Assembly: GCA_900755895.1 (NCBI GenBank) | Contig: CAAEIG010000178.1 | Span: 1-25,530 of the forward strand | Direction of reading: 5' to 3' | Source: Clostridia bacterium | Lineage (GTDB): Bacteria > Bacillota > Clostridia > Oscillospirales > Acutalibacteraceae | Length of the DNA stretch: 25,530 nt | Shown here: positions 6,299-14,212 of the stretch, in pieces | Layout: each line of letters begins with the position of its first letter | Numbering within the stretch: position 1 is the first letter of the stretch | Notes under the pieces: model-generated | Databases searched by the model: none | What the model saw: the letters and a program-made list of their open reading frames with translations, nothing else | What the model was told of the DNA's origin: nothing | Program-made: the position numbers and the translations under genes

Positions 6299-8398
6299 AT
6301 GGATCAGGAAAAGAACCCTCAACAGAGTATTCCCCCCGAGGAGCTCCTCCATCTGACAGACATCCTGCGCATGGTGGACGAGGAGCTTGTCGAGGCCGAG
6401 CGCTCTGTGGAAAAGATGGACGAGGAATACCGGGAAGCTCAGCAGTACATGGCGGACACCCGGGGCGAGGGCGACGCCAAGGAGATGTTCCAAAACAGGA
6501 TGGCCCTGGGACAACTGGATAACCGGGGTGTTTCTGCGGTGATCTACCGGGACCGGCTGAAAAAAACAAAGCTCTCCCCCTATTTTGCCCGCATCGACTT
6601 CCAGCCCCAGGGCGAGCAGGACAGCGCATCTTATTATATCGGCCTGTACGCCTTCCGGTTTCAGAAGCAGCTGTACATCATCGACTGGCGTTCCCCCGTG
6701 GCCAGCATGTTCTACGATTTTGAACTGGGCCCCGCCTTTTACACCGCGCCCCAGGGACGCACCGATGGCGAGCTGACCCGCAAGCGCCAGTTCAAAATCA
6801 CCGGCGGCCAGATGGAGTACGCCTTTGACTCCTCCCAGAACATCCAGGACGACATCCTCCAGCAGGAGCTGGCTCACACCAGCGACGAGAAGATGAAGTC
6901 CATCATCTCCACCATCCAGAAGGAGCAGAACCGGATCATCCGGGATGAAAAGGCCAAGGTCATGATCATCCAGGGCGTGGCGGGCTCGGGAAAAACTAGC
7001 ATCGCCCTGCACCGGGTGGCCTTCCTATTGTACCGCTACCGCAACACCATCAAAGCCCAAAACGTCACCATCATCTCCCCCAACAAGGTGTTCGGAGACT
7101 ACATCGCCGGGGTGCTGCCCGAGCTGGGTGAGGAGCCCATCTTCGAGGCCAGCCTGGAGGATCTGGCCCTGGTGCAAATCGAGAACGGCGTGGACTTTGT
7201 GGGCGACCGGGACCCCCTGGAGGCTGACGATCCCGCCTGGGAGGAACGGGTGCGGTTCAAGTCCTCGGTGGAATTTGTCCATCTGATGGACGACTTCATC
7301 GCCCGGCTTCCCAAACTGGCCTTCCAGCCCAAGGACTACGAGTACAAGGAGTGGAAGGTCCCGGCAGAGTGGATTCAGCAGCGGGTGGACGTGTACCAGC
7401 GGTTCCCCCTGATGAAGCGGCTGGAAATGGTGGCGGACGACATTCACTCCCGGCTGGAAAACGAGTTTCTCCGGGAGGAGCTGCCTCCCCACCGGAACCG
7501 GATCTTCCAGGCCCTGCGGAAGATGCTGACCATGAAGACCACCCTCTCGGCTTACCGGGCCTTTTTCCGGCAGCTGGGCAAGGAGCGGGCAAAGCTCTAC
7601 AAGCCCTTCCAGAAAAACGTACTGGAGTGGAACGACGTCTACCCCTATCTGTACATGCAGGCAGCCTTTACCGGGCTACAGCAGAGCCGGCTGATCAAGC
7701 ACCTGGTCATCGACGAAATGCAGGACTACAGCCCCATTCAATACGCGGTTTTGAACCTGCTGTTCCAATGTCCCAAGACCATTCTGGGGGATTTCAGCCA
7801 GTCCATCAACCCCTACTGCGAATACACCCTGGAGGAGCTCCATCAGCTCTATGAGGGCTCTTCCCTGATGCGCCTGGAGAAGAGCTACCGCTCCACCTGG
7901 GAAATCATCCACTACGCCAAAAAGATCGTCAGCCAGACGGATTTCCAGGCGGTGGAACGTCACGGTCCCGCCCCGGATCTGAAGGTCTTTTCCACAGAGG
8001 AGGAGGAATTGGTGGAAATCTGCCGCCGGGTGGAGGAGTTCCATCAAAGCAAGTACAACGCCATGGGCATTGTCACCAGGACCAACACCGCCGCCAGGGA
8101 GCTCCACGAGAAGCTCCGGGAGCGGGGCGCTGATGTGGCCCTCATCACCCCGGAGAGCAGCACCTTCCACAACGGTGCCACGGTGCTCTCGGTGCAGATG
8201 TCCAAGGGCCTGGAATTCGACCAGGTGCTGTTGCCCCAGGTGACCCAGGAAACCTATCACACCGATTTTGACCGGAGCCTGCTGTACGTGGCCTGCACCA
8301 GAGCCATGCACCAGCTCTCCCTGACCTGCGCCGGGCAGGTCACCCCCTTGCTCCCCGGCCAGGAACAGGAGGAGCACGCCCCGGAAACTGAACCATAA
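6299..8398 (+). CDS. helD: HelD-like RNA polymerase recycling helicase (UvrD/Rep superfamily 1)
   Basis: This ~699-residue protein is an SF1 ATPase of the HelD type, which binds stalled RNA polymerase and uses ATP to strip it from DNA. An N-terminal coiled-coil-like arm (first ~60 residues) is followed by the HelD signature around SPYFARIDF and IIDWRSPVASMFYDFE. Walker A GVAGSGKTS lies at ~227-235, Walker B VIDEMQDYS near 470, then GDFSQSINP, the YRSTWE motif, VQMSKGLEFDQVLL and the arginine-finger motif YVACTRA. I chose ATG 6299 because GGAGG sits 8 nt upstream; a GTG at 6278 lies before that site. It is slightly shorter than the usual ~770 residues. It is followed after 13 bp by the acetyltransferase, whose ribosome binding site abuts its stop. 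Confidence 0.9.
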   Translation: MDQEKNPQQSIPPEELLHLTDILRMVDEELVEAERSVEKMDEEYREAQQYMADTRGEGDAKEMFQNRMALGQLDNRGVSAVIYRDRLKKTKLSPYFARIDFQPQGEQDSASYYIGLYAFRFQKQLYIIDWRSPVASMFYDFELGPAFYTAPQGRTDGELTRKRQFKITGGQMEYAFDSSQNIQDDILQQELAHTSDEKMKSIISTIQKEQNRIIRDEKAKVMIIQGVAGSGKTSIALHRVAFLLYRYRNTIKAQNVTIISPNKVFGDYIAGVLPELGEEPIFEASLEDLALVQIENGVDFVGDRDPLEADDPAWEERVRFKSSVEFVHLMDDFIARLPKLAFQPKDYEYKEWKVPAEWIQQRVDVYQRFPLMKRLEMVADDIHSRLENEFLREELPPHRNRIFQALRKMLTMKTTLSAYRAFFRQLGKERAKLYKPFQKNVLEWNDVYPYLYMQAAFTGLQQSRLIKHLVIDEMQDYSPIQYAVLNLLFQCPKTILGDFSQSINPYCEYTLEELHQLYEGSSLMRLEKSYRSTWEIIHYAKKIVSQTDFQAVERHGPAPDLKVFSTEEEELVEICRRVEEFHQSKYNAMGIVTRTNTAARELHEKLRERGADVALITPESSTFHNGATVLSVQMSKGLEFDQVLLPQVTQETYHTDFDRSLLYVACTRAMHQLSLTCAGQVTPLLPGQEQEEHAPETEP

Positions 8399-8411
8399 GG
8401 AGGCTTTTGCC

Positions 8412-9617
8412 ATGTCCGTTCGAGAGATCACTGAGAAAGAATTGCTGCTGGAATGCGGGCGTATCTCCAGCATTGCTTTTTGCTACTCCTGGGACCAGGA
8501 GGAAGCCGCCAAAAATTTAGAGAAACCCGACCACCGCACCAATGTGACTTTCGGAAGCTTCAATCAAGAGGGCGCTCTCGCCGCCTGCCTGCAGCTGCCG
8601 GAGTACCGGGTGTGGTACCAGAGTCAGTCCGTCCCCATGGTGGGTGTGGGAGGCGTGGCCTCCCTGCCGGAACACCGCCGGGGCGGCGCCATCCGCGAGC
8701 TGTTCCAAACAGCTCTGCCCTGGATGCGCCAGCGGGGGGCGGTCCTCTCCAGCCTGTACCCCTTCTCCCACCTGTTCTATCGGAAATTCGGCTATGAGCT
8801 GTGCCAGATTTCCCCCTCCTACAAGATTCCTCCGGAGGCACTGGCCTCTTTCTCCTGCACCTACCAAGTGCGGATGCTCACCCCCGGGGAAGGCCTGGAG
8901 GCGGATTTGCCCCGGCTGCGTCAGGTGTACAACGCTTGGCTGGGACAGCACAACCTGACCGTGGACCGGGAAGATCGCCACTGGAAGGACCTGGTGGGAA
9001 CCAACGCCACCAAAGAACGGCGGTACGCCTACCTGCTGGAAGAGAACGGCGCGCCCCTGGCCTACGTGATCTTCACCGCAGAGGATGCACCCGCACCCCA
9101 GGGCAAGACTGGAAAGATCCGGGAACTGGCCTTCACCGATCCCAAAGCCTTGACCCAGGCACTGGGATTCCTGTACCGACTGGCGGCTCAGTACAGCTGC
9201 TTCACCCTGTCCCTACCGGGGGATCTGCCTCTGGCCTCCCTGGTACAGGAGTGCTATGAGCTCAGCTGCACCTGGGGAGAACAGCCCATGGCCCGGATCA
9301 TCAACGTGGAGAAGGCCCTGGAGCTGAAAGCCCCCGCCTCTGGGGAAAAGTACACCCTGGAGGTGACCGATGCTCTCGTGCCAGAGAACAACGGGGTATT
9401 CCAGGTAACCGGCGGCGTAACTCCCGCCGTGGAGCAGCTGCCGGAGGGCACTCCAGCAGATCTCTCCCTGGACATCGGCTCTCTGACCCAGCTGTGCCTG
9501 GGATTCCTCTCCCTGGAGGAGCTCCTCTTCAAGCCCGGGGTGGTCTTAAACGGCAATCAGGACGTGCTGAAGAGAGCCTTCCCCAAGGGCGCCGTATTCC
9601 TCAACGAGTATTTTTGA
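8412..9617 (+). CDS. Eis-like GNAT N-acetyltransferase
   Basis: This 401-residue protein has the three-part layout of the Eis family: a GNAT domain with VGVGGVASLPEHRRGGAIREL at ~77-97, whose RRGG loop binds acetyl-CoA, a second GNAT-like half, and a C-terminal SCP2-like domain (~290-401). Eis proteins acetylate amines such as aminoglycosides or lysines, but the substrate here is unknown. GFSs typical of this family, such as LYPFSHLFYRKFGYE, follow at ~115-129. AGGAGG lies 9 nt before ATG 8412, overlapping the stop of helD, so the two genes are co-transcribed. A strong terminator follows at 9649-9690. Confidence 0.88.
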   Translation: MSVREITEKELLLECGRISSIAFCYSWDQEEAAKNLEKPDHRTNVTFGSFNQEGALAACLQLPEYRVWYQSQSVPMVGVGGVASLPEHRRGGAIRELFQTALPWMRQRGAVLSSLYPFSHLFYRKFGYELCQISPSYKIPPEALASFSCTYQVRMLTPGEGLEADLPRLRQVYNAWLGQHNLTVDREDRHWKDLVGTNATKERRYAYLLEENGAPLAYVIFTAEDAPAPQGKTGKIRELAFTDPKALTQALGFLYRLAAQYSCFTLSLPGDLPLASLVQECYELSCTWGEQPMARIINVEKALELKAPASGEKYTLEVTDALVPENNGVFQVTGGVTPAVEQLPEGTPADLSLDIGSLTQLCLGFLSLEELLFKPGVVLNGNQDVLKRAFPKGAVFLNEYF

Positions 9618-9648
9618 GCCGGCTCTTTTCCCAGGGCTAGTCTGAAAC

Positions 9649-9690
9649 AAAAAAGGACGTCCCGGCCTGTGTGGCTGGGATGTCCTTTTT
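9649..9690. terminator. Bidirectional intrinsic terminator
   Basis: A long imperfect hairpin, AAAAAGGAC...GTCCTTTTT with inner TCCCGGCC/GGCTGGGA arms, ends the helD-acetyltransferase transcript on the plus strand. It also has a T-run on the minus strand, so it could stop leftward transcription from the DUF134 gene. The rest of the 242-bp gap (9618-9859) shows no gene. Confidence 0.85.
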
Positions 9691-9843
9691 GATTGAGGAA
9701 ACTAGGGCCGGGGCAGCGCCTAGGGACTGCCCGCCCGGCATCTGGTCTTTCTTCCGGTTACTCCGATTCAAGACATAAGGGCTTTGTCCCCACAGCCTTG
9801 AAAAAGAAGCGCTGTCCAGTGACCCACCGGAGCAACAGAGAAG

Positions 9844-9859
9844 AGGGGAGACCTCCCCT
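9844..9859 (-). terminator. Weak hairpin after the DUF134-NifX gene
   Basis: AGGGGA and TCCCCT arms enclose a 4-nt loop directly after the stop codon. The following stretch is only partly T-rich, so termination would be inefficient. Confidence 0.3.
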
Positions 9860-10624
9860 TTAGTGGTGGCACCCGGGCCTTCCGCAGCCGTGCTCTCCAC
9901 AGGAATGGCCTTCGCCGTGACCGTGGCCCTCGCCGTGATGGCTGCAAAGGATATCCGGCTGGAACACCAGCTTGCCCGCGAGCAGAGCTTCCACTGCCTG
10001 GTCCGCACTGCCATTGACGCCGCCGTACAGGGTGATCCCCGCCTGGGCCAGAGCGGTCTTGGCGCCGCCGCCAATGCCGCCACAGATCAAGGTGTCCACA
10101 CCCTGGGCCTGCAAAAAGCCCGCCAGAGCCCCGTGACCGGAGCCGTTGGTGTCCACCACCTGGGAGGAAACCACCTGGCCGTCCTGGACCTCATAGAGCT
10201 TGAACTGAGCTGTATGGCCAAAATGCTGGAACACCTGACCGTTTTCATAAGTTACTGCGATCTTCATGGAATGATCCGCTCCTTCCGCTTTTTTTCGGGA
10301 ACAGCGGGGACAGCCGCAGCCTGCCTCCGGGCCGGGGCAGAGCTGATACTCCCCGCCGTCGATCCGGAGCTCCCGCCCCTGCACCAGGCACAGGGCCAGC
10401 TTTTGCCGGGCACTGTTGTAGATGGCCTGCACCGTGGCCCGAGCCACTCCCATCCGGCCAGCAGCCTGCTCTTGGGTCAGGCCCTCCAGGTCCATCAATC
10501 GGATGGTCTCAAACTCGTCCACAGCCATCTGAAGCGGCTCGCCGCCGGGCTGTCCCTCCAGCCCGCCAAACCGGCGGCACTGGGGCAGGGCGCAGATTCT
10601 TCTGCGTTTGCAGGGCCTTGGCAT
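9860..10624 (-). CDS. DUF134 regulator fused to a NifX/NifB-type metal-cluster domain
   Basis: This 254-residue protein joins three parts. Residues 1-95 are a DUF134 DNA-binding domain (MPRPCKRRRIC start, CRRFGG, and a helix-turn-helix around LTQEQAAGRMGVARATVQAIYN). A Cys cluster (C96, C103, C105, C108) links it to a dinitrogenase FeMo-cofactor-biosynthesis (NifX-like) domain at ~119-225 with HFGHTAQF and CGGIGGGA. The tail (227-254) is rich in His and Cys. No other nif gene is in the window, so a metal or redox sensor seems likelier than a nitrogenase role (inference). ATG 10624 has GGAGGT 6 nt upstream; an upstream TTG frame reads through the operator. A possible internal start lies at Met120, where the NifX part begins. 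The promoter carries a perfect palindrome. Confidence 0.88.
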   Translation of the reverse strand: MPRPCKRRRICALPQCRRFGGLEGQPGGEPLQMAVDEFETIRLMDLEGLTQEQAAGRMGVARATVQAIYNSARQKLALCLVQGRELRIDGGEYQLCPGPEAGCGCPRCSRKKAEGADHSMKIAVTYENGQVFQHFGHTAQFKLYEVQDGQVVSSQVVDTNGSGHGALAGFLQAQGVDTLICGGIGGGAKTALAQAGITLYGGVNGSADQAVEALLAGKLVFQPDILCSHHGEGHGHGEGHSCGEHGCGRPGCHH

Positions 10625-10640
10625 GTTCCCACCTCCATTA

Positions 10641-10682
10641 TTGGCATATGCCAATTATATCACGTTCCCGAAATCAGGTCAA
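10641..10682 (-). promoter_or_regulatory. Promoter with palindromic operator of the DUF134-NifX gene
   Basis: On the minus strand, TTGACC (10677-10682) and TATAAT (10654-10659) are exactly 17 bp apart. A perfect palindrome ATTGGCATATGCCAAT (10640-10655) sits at the end of the -10 box and across the transcription start, where a bound repressor would block initiation. Autoregulation by the DUF134 domain is the simplest reading (inference). Confidence 0.75.
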
Positions 10683-10688
10683 GGGGCG

Positions 10689-11786
10689 TCAGCGAGGCCA
10701 GCGGTCCTCCTTTGCCGGCAAGGGCGGGAAGTCCGTCCAGGGCTTGTCCTGGTACCAATAGGCCACGGTGGCCACATCGTCCTGCCGCTCGAATAAGCCA
10801 CGATGGCACACGCCAATCTGCTGCAAAGTCACCCGGATATCCTCCTCAAAGTGGATGGGGTCCGGAATGTGCCAGCGGTAAAAGCCCCGCATGGGAGGGC
10901 AGTCGTCATTGTGATAGTCGTTGTGCACGGTGGTGTCGTGGTGGGAGTAGAAGGGATACCCCAAAAACGGCGTGCAATAGGTCTGCTCCACGGTTTTGCC
11001 GTTCTCTTGACGGGCAAAGCTCCAGGCGCCGCCAAAGTAGTCCTCCGTGCCCGTGCCGCAGATGGTGGGATAGTCCGTGTCCCCGTCCAGGTAGAACTTC
11101 ATTTCACCCTCGCCCCACCAATAGCGTTCCAGGGTGGTCAGGGCTAGATAGGTGCCCAAATACTGCCCACGTCCGTGGACATTGTCCAGCACCACATAGT
11201 CCTTGGCCTTTTCGGTCAGCCGCTGCCGCCGCCACTGGGCGTGGAAGTACCCGGCGTTCTCTGGCACCTCCTGCAGGCAGTAGTCGATCTGATAGAAAAA
11301 GGCGGGCACGGGATTTTTATGCTGGCTTTCCACCGTGATCCTGGCCCCTTTGCGGAAGGGCATGGGGAAATAGCAGTTAAAGCCCCGGTTGGGATTGACG
11401 GCAATGGGCATGGAATTGACCAGGCACCCCTGGCCAAAGCCGCAGCAGAAGAAATCCCCCAAGGGGACCTCCACAGAAGGCCGCTCCTCGCCGTCCCAGT
11501 AGATGCGGAAGATCAAGTCCCGCAGCACAAAGCAGTCAGCATCGCTGGTCTTATCTGTCACGGTGATCCAGATGTGCTGAATCACGCCGGGCCCCTGGAT
11601 CTCCCCCAACAAGGCGGTCTCCCCGGGTTTGATCTCCCCCAGGCAGGGTGAGCCTTTCCGAGAGGGGCCCAGGACACTGGCAGCCATGCCGCCACGACCC
11701 TTTTCTCCCCGGGGGTTTTCTCCGTTAATCGCCCGGCTCTGGCCGCCGGTAATCAGGGGCAGGCTGCCCCAGCTGTTCCAAAACAT
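10689..11786 (-). CDS. GH172 family glycoside hydrolase (DUF2961)
   Basis: This 365-residue protein matches DUF2961, now CAZy family GH172, which includes difructose-anhydride-forming/cleaving enzymes and exo-D-arabinofuranosidases. Seen in sequence: IQHIWITV near 75-82, RIYWDGEERPSVEVPLGDFFCCGFG (~98-122), CYFPMPF, WGEGEMKFYLDGD (~233-245), GTGTEDYFGGAWSF (~250-263) and the C-terminal MRGFYRWHIPDPI. The acidic residues in the TEDYFGG region are the usual catalytic candidates. ATG 11786 is preceded by GGAGGAG at a 6-8 nt distance; ATG 11804 overlaps that site. No signal peptide is visible, so it is probably cytoplasmic. It is a one-gene unit with its own promoter, without a sugar transporter beside it. 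Confidence 0.88.
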   Translation of the reverse strand: MFWNSWGSLPLITGGQSRAINGENPRGEKGRGGMAASVLGPSRKGSPCLGEIKPGETALLGEIQGPGVIQHIWITVTDKTSDADCFVLRDLIFRIYWDGEERPSVEVPLGDFFCCGFGQGCLVNSMPIAVNPNRGFNCYFPMPFRKGARITVESQHKNPVPAFFYQIDYCLQEVPENAGYFHAQWRRQRLTEKAKDYVVLDNVHGRGQYLGTYLALTTLERYWWGEGEMKFYLDGDTDYPTICGTGTEDYFGGAWSFARQENGKTVEQTYCTPFLGYPFYSHHDTTVHNDYHNDDCPPMRGFYRWHIPDPIHFEEDIRVTLQQIGVCHRGLFERQDDVATVAYWYQDKPWTDFPPLPAKEDRWPR

Positions 11787-11818
11787 TGCGCACTCCTCCT
11801 CCATAGATTTTCCCTGCT

Positions 11819-11827
11819 ATTATAGCA
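11819..11827 (-). promoter_or_regulatory. Extended -10 promoter of the GH172 gene
   Basis: TGCTATAAT on the minus strand is an extended consensus -10, lying ~33 bp before the start codon. The -35 region is poor. Confidence 0.6.
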
Positions 11828-11857
11828 TCCTCCTTCGGGGAGCGCCAGTGTTTGTCC

Positions 11858-11885
11858 TTGACTTTTCCCATCTGTGTGCTATGCT
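11858..11885 (+). promoter_or_regulatory. Promoter of the metallo-beta-lactamase-fold gene
   Basis: TTGACT (11858-11863) and TATGCT (11880-11885, preceded by TGC) are 16 bp apart. It is divergent from the GH172 promoter. Confidence 0.55.
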
Positions 11886-11917
11886 GTAGGTAATTACTTA
11901 CGGAAAGGATGAAGACT

Positions 11918-12706
11918 TTGAAGATCACTGTTTTGGGCAGCTGCTCCGGCACCGAGCCCTATCCCCACCGTCATCAAACCTCCGTGGCCATTGAGACCGG
12001 CGGCCGCGTTTACTTTATTGACGCCGGCGAGAATGCCGGATACGCCTCCTACCTGGGAGGGATTCCCCAGCAGGACACCGCCGCCATTTTCATCACTCAC
12101 ACCCACATGGATCACACCGGCGGTCTACCCCACCTGCTGTGGAATTTCCGGAAGCTGTGCACCATCAACCAGGACATTGCCGCCCACATGGAGGGTAAGG
12201 TGATTCAGGTACACATGCCCGACCTCTCCGTTTTCGAGGGGGTCATGGCGATGCTCCGGGCCAGCGAGGGCAACTATGAGACCGTATTCCATCTGGATCC
12301 CCATCTGGTTCGGGACGGGGTGCTCTACGATCAGGACGGTTTCAAGCTGACCGCTTTCCACAACTATCACCTGGGCACACCTAAACAGGGTCTGCCCTTC
12401 AAGAGCTACACCTTCCTGGTGGAAGCCGAGGGCAAGAAGGTGCTCTTCTCCGGGGACTTCCGGGACTTCTCCGAAATTGCCCCTCAGATGGAGGGCTGCG
12501 ACATGGTATTCCTGGAGACTGGCCATCACACTGCCGCAGGTCTGTGCCAGGAGCTGAAGGATTCCGGAATCCAGGTGGGCAAGGTGGTCTTCTACCATCA
12601 CGGGCTGGAGATCCTCAACGACTACGATGGGGAGCTGGCTGCTGCCAAGGCTGTACTGGGCGACCAGATGACCTTTGCCGACGACGGCTCTGTCTACCAG
12701 CTGTGA
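11918..12706 (+). CDS. Metallo-beta-lactamase-fold hydrolase (RNase Z/ElaC-like subgroup)
   Basis: This 262-residue protein has the zinc-binding signature HTHMDH at 61-66 after KITVLGSCSGTEP at the N-terminus. Later ligands appear in HNYHLGT, FSGDFRDF (the bridging Asp) and LETGHH, with YHHGLEIL near the C-terminus. The layout is that of RNase Z-like or phosphodiesterase-type enzymes, but the C-terminal His motif is not diagnostic, so the substrate is unknown. The first ATG (11909) directly abuts the ribosome binding site GGAAAGG (11902-11908), leaving no spacer. TTG 11918, 9 nt downstream of that site, gives the usual family N-terminus MKITVLGS and is preferred here. A terminator follows at 12722-12755. 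Confidence 0.85.
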   Translation: MKITVLGSCSGTEPYPHRHQTSVAIETGGRVYFIDAGENAGYASYLGGIPQQDTAAIFITHTHMDHTGGLPHLLWNFRKLCTINQDIAAHMEGKVIQVHMPDLSVFEGVMAMLRASEGNYETVFHLDPHLVRDGVLYDQDGFKLTAFHNYHLGTPKQGLPFKSYTFLVEAEGKKVLFSGDFRDFSEIAPQMEGCDMVFLETGHHTAAGLCQELKDSGIQVGKVVFYHHGLEILNDYDGELAAAKAVLGDQMTFADDGSVYQL

Positions 12707-12721
12707 CAAGTTATTCTCCAA

Positions 12722-12755
12722 AAAAGAAAGGCCGCCCGGGTGGGCGGTCTTTTTT
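12722..12755 (+). terminator. Intrinsic terminator of the metallo-hydrolase gene
   Basis: GCCGCCC (12731-12737) and GGGCGGT (12742-12748) enclose a 4-nt loop, followed by C and six T. A-rich sequence on the other side could let it act in reverse too. Confidence 0.88.
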
Positions 12756-12842
12756 GTGTTTAGAAAGGTAAATTTCTGAAAAAGGGCCGCTCGCGGAGCT
12801 ACAGCCCTTTGGGCTGACGCGCTCCCCTCGCTGCTTTTCCTT

Positions 12843-12911
12843 CGGCTGCGCCGGTTAAGGGCATTTAGGTCGCAGCTTTTTGTAAAAAGCTGCTGCAAAA
12901 ACTTTTTCGTT
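12843..12911. repeat. Structured direct repeat, copy 1
   Basis: This 69-bp block matches 13009-13077 almost base for base, 166 bp away. It contains GCAGCTTTTT-gt-AAAAAGCTGC, a perfect 10-bp inverted repeat. It is preceded by an analogous but diverged block with a GCCC-ttt-GGGC hairpin. It looks like a dispersed, RNA- or DNA-structured repeat of the host genome. On the minus strand both copies read as a spurious short peptide (MQQLFTKSCDL). Confidence 0.85.
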
Positions 12912-13008
12912 ACCCGCCTCTCCGGCCATGGGCATTGCAGCGAATGGGCCGGCCCCGCTGCCTATCGCCCTTTGGGCGCGTGCGGCGGCGGGGCCTACCT
13001 TTTCTTTC

Positions 13009-13077
13009 CGGCTGCGCCGGCTAAGGGCTTTTAGGTCGCAGCTTTTTGTAAAAAGCTGCTGCAAAAACTTTTTCGTT
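13009..13077. repeat. Structured direct repeat, copy 2
   Basis: This is the second copy of the block at 12843-12911, abutting the aldo/keto reductase stop codon. Its leading part contains a strong hairpin (GGCCCCGC 12951-12958 with GCGGGGCC 12988-12995, and an inner GCCC-ttt-GGGC). No gene is supported in 12707-13077. Confidence 0.85.
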
Positions 13078-14103
13078 TTACACCTGGACCTCTCCGGCCA
13101 GGATACGCTTATAGTCCTCCAGGTTCTGCTGGAGCAGGGTGGGCGTATCCAAGCCGTAGGGACATTTACTCTTGCACTGATTGCAATGGAGGCAATCCTC
13201 CACCTTCATCATCATGGCCTGGCTCTCAGGGGTGAGCCAGCCGGCGGAGGGGCTGCGGCGGATCAACTGGCTCATCCGGGCACACTGGTTGATGACGATT
13301 CCTGCAGGACAGGGCATACAATAGCCGCAGGCCCGGCAGAAGTTACCGATAAGCTCTTTGCGGTCCTTTTCGATGATCTCCTTCAGCTCGCCAGTCATGG
13401 CAGGGGGATTGTCGATGTAGGAGATGAACTCGTCCAGCTCACTCTCCTTCTGAACGCCCCAGATGGGCAGCACATTGTCAAATTCTGCCTGCCAAGCATA
13501 GGCTGCGGCGGAATTGGTCAGCAGGCCGCCGGACAGGCCCTTCATGGAGATGAATCCCACGTTGTGCTCCTTACACAGCTTCACCAGGGCGATATCCCGG
13601 TCCGTTGCCAGGTAGCAGAAGGGGAACTGCAGCGTATCATACAGGTCGGAGGAGGCTGCCTCCTCCGCCACCCAAGGACGATGGTTGGTGATGCCGATGA
13701 AGCGGATCTTCCCCTGGGCCTTGGCTTCCAGCATGGCCTCATACAGTCCGGTGCCGTCCCCGGGCTTGGGGCAGAAATCCGGGTTGTGGAACTGGTACAC
13801 ATCGATGTAATCGGTCTTCAGCAGGCGCAGGCTGGTCTCCAGATCCTGCCAGAAGCCCTCCACCGTGGTGGAAGGCGTCTTGGTGGCGATGAACAGCTTG
13901 TCCCGCACATCCGACAAGGCCAGGCCCATCTTCTCCTCGCTGTCGGTGTAGGAGCGGGCGGTGTCGAAATAGGTGATGCCCGCATCAAAGGCCTTGCGCA
14001 GCAGCTTGCCCGCGTACTCGGCGGAAACTCGCTGGATGGGCAGGGCACCAAATCCGTTTTTGTTCACGGTGATTCCGGTGCGTCCCAGAGTGACTGTTTG
14101 CAT
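13078..14103 (-). CDS. Aldo/keto reductase with C-terminal [4Fe-4S] ferredoxin domain
   Basis: This 341-residue protein has an aldo/keto reductase barrel with the catalytic tetrad D47, Y52, K75 and H106 (FDTARSY, ATKTP, YQFHN). The C-terminal ~90 residues hold two cluster-binding motifs: C256-xx-C259-xx-C262-xx-C265-P and C304-xx-C307-xx-C310-xxx-C314-P. Such fusions are common in anaerobic Clostridia and are thought to link carbonyl reduction to ferredoxin-type electron transfer. The physiological substrate is unknown. AAAGGA lies ~9 nt before ATG 14103. It is transcribed alone from a promoter with a 19-bp spacer typical of MerR-family activation. The structured repeat pair follows its stop codon. 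Confidence 0.92.
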   Translation of the reverse strand: MQTVTLGRTGITVNKNGFGALPIQRVSAEYAGKLLRKAFDAGITYFDTARSYTDSEEKMGLALSDVRDKLFIATKTPSTTVEGFWQDLETSLRLLKTDYIDVYQFHNPDFCPKPGDGTGLYEAMLEAKAQGKIRFIGITNHRPWVAEEAASSDLYDTLQFPFCYLATDRDIALVKLCKEHNVGFISMKGLSGGLLTNSAAAYAWQAEFDNVLPIWGVQKESELDEFISYIDNPPAMTGELKEIIEKDRKELIGNFCRACGYCMPCPAGIVINQCARMSQLIRRSPSAGWLTPESQAMMMKVEDCLHCNQCKSKCPYGLDTPTLLQQNLEDYKRILAGEVQV

Positions 14104-14180
14104 GGTGACACGTCCTTTCTATTCTATAAATCAGGGGACACGCCAGGGAAATTCCCCGGCCTCCCCTTGTATTTGACTTG

Positions 14181-14211
14181 ATTATACCACCTAAACTCCA
14201 CTTGAAGTCAA
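14181..14211 (-). promoter_or_regulatory. MerR-type promoter (19-bp spacer) of the aldo/keto reductase
   Basis: On the minus strand TTGACT (14206-14211) and TATAAT (14181-14186) are separated by 19 bp, not the usual 17. The spacer holds a dyad-like ACTTCAAGT-gg-AGTTTAGGT (6 of 9 positions symmetric), as in operators of MerR-family activators. No merR gene is in the window. Confidence 0.65.
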
Positions 14212-14212
14212 C

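Noticed and set aside
9691..9843. Possible small RNA or gene in the gap after the acetyltransferase
   Set aside because: No start, ribosome binding site, promoter or stable structure was seen.
12125..13064. Minus-strand ORFs beginning MQQLFTKSCDL
   Set aside because: Both start inside the structured repeats and run into or over other sequence; they are repeat artefacts.
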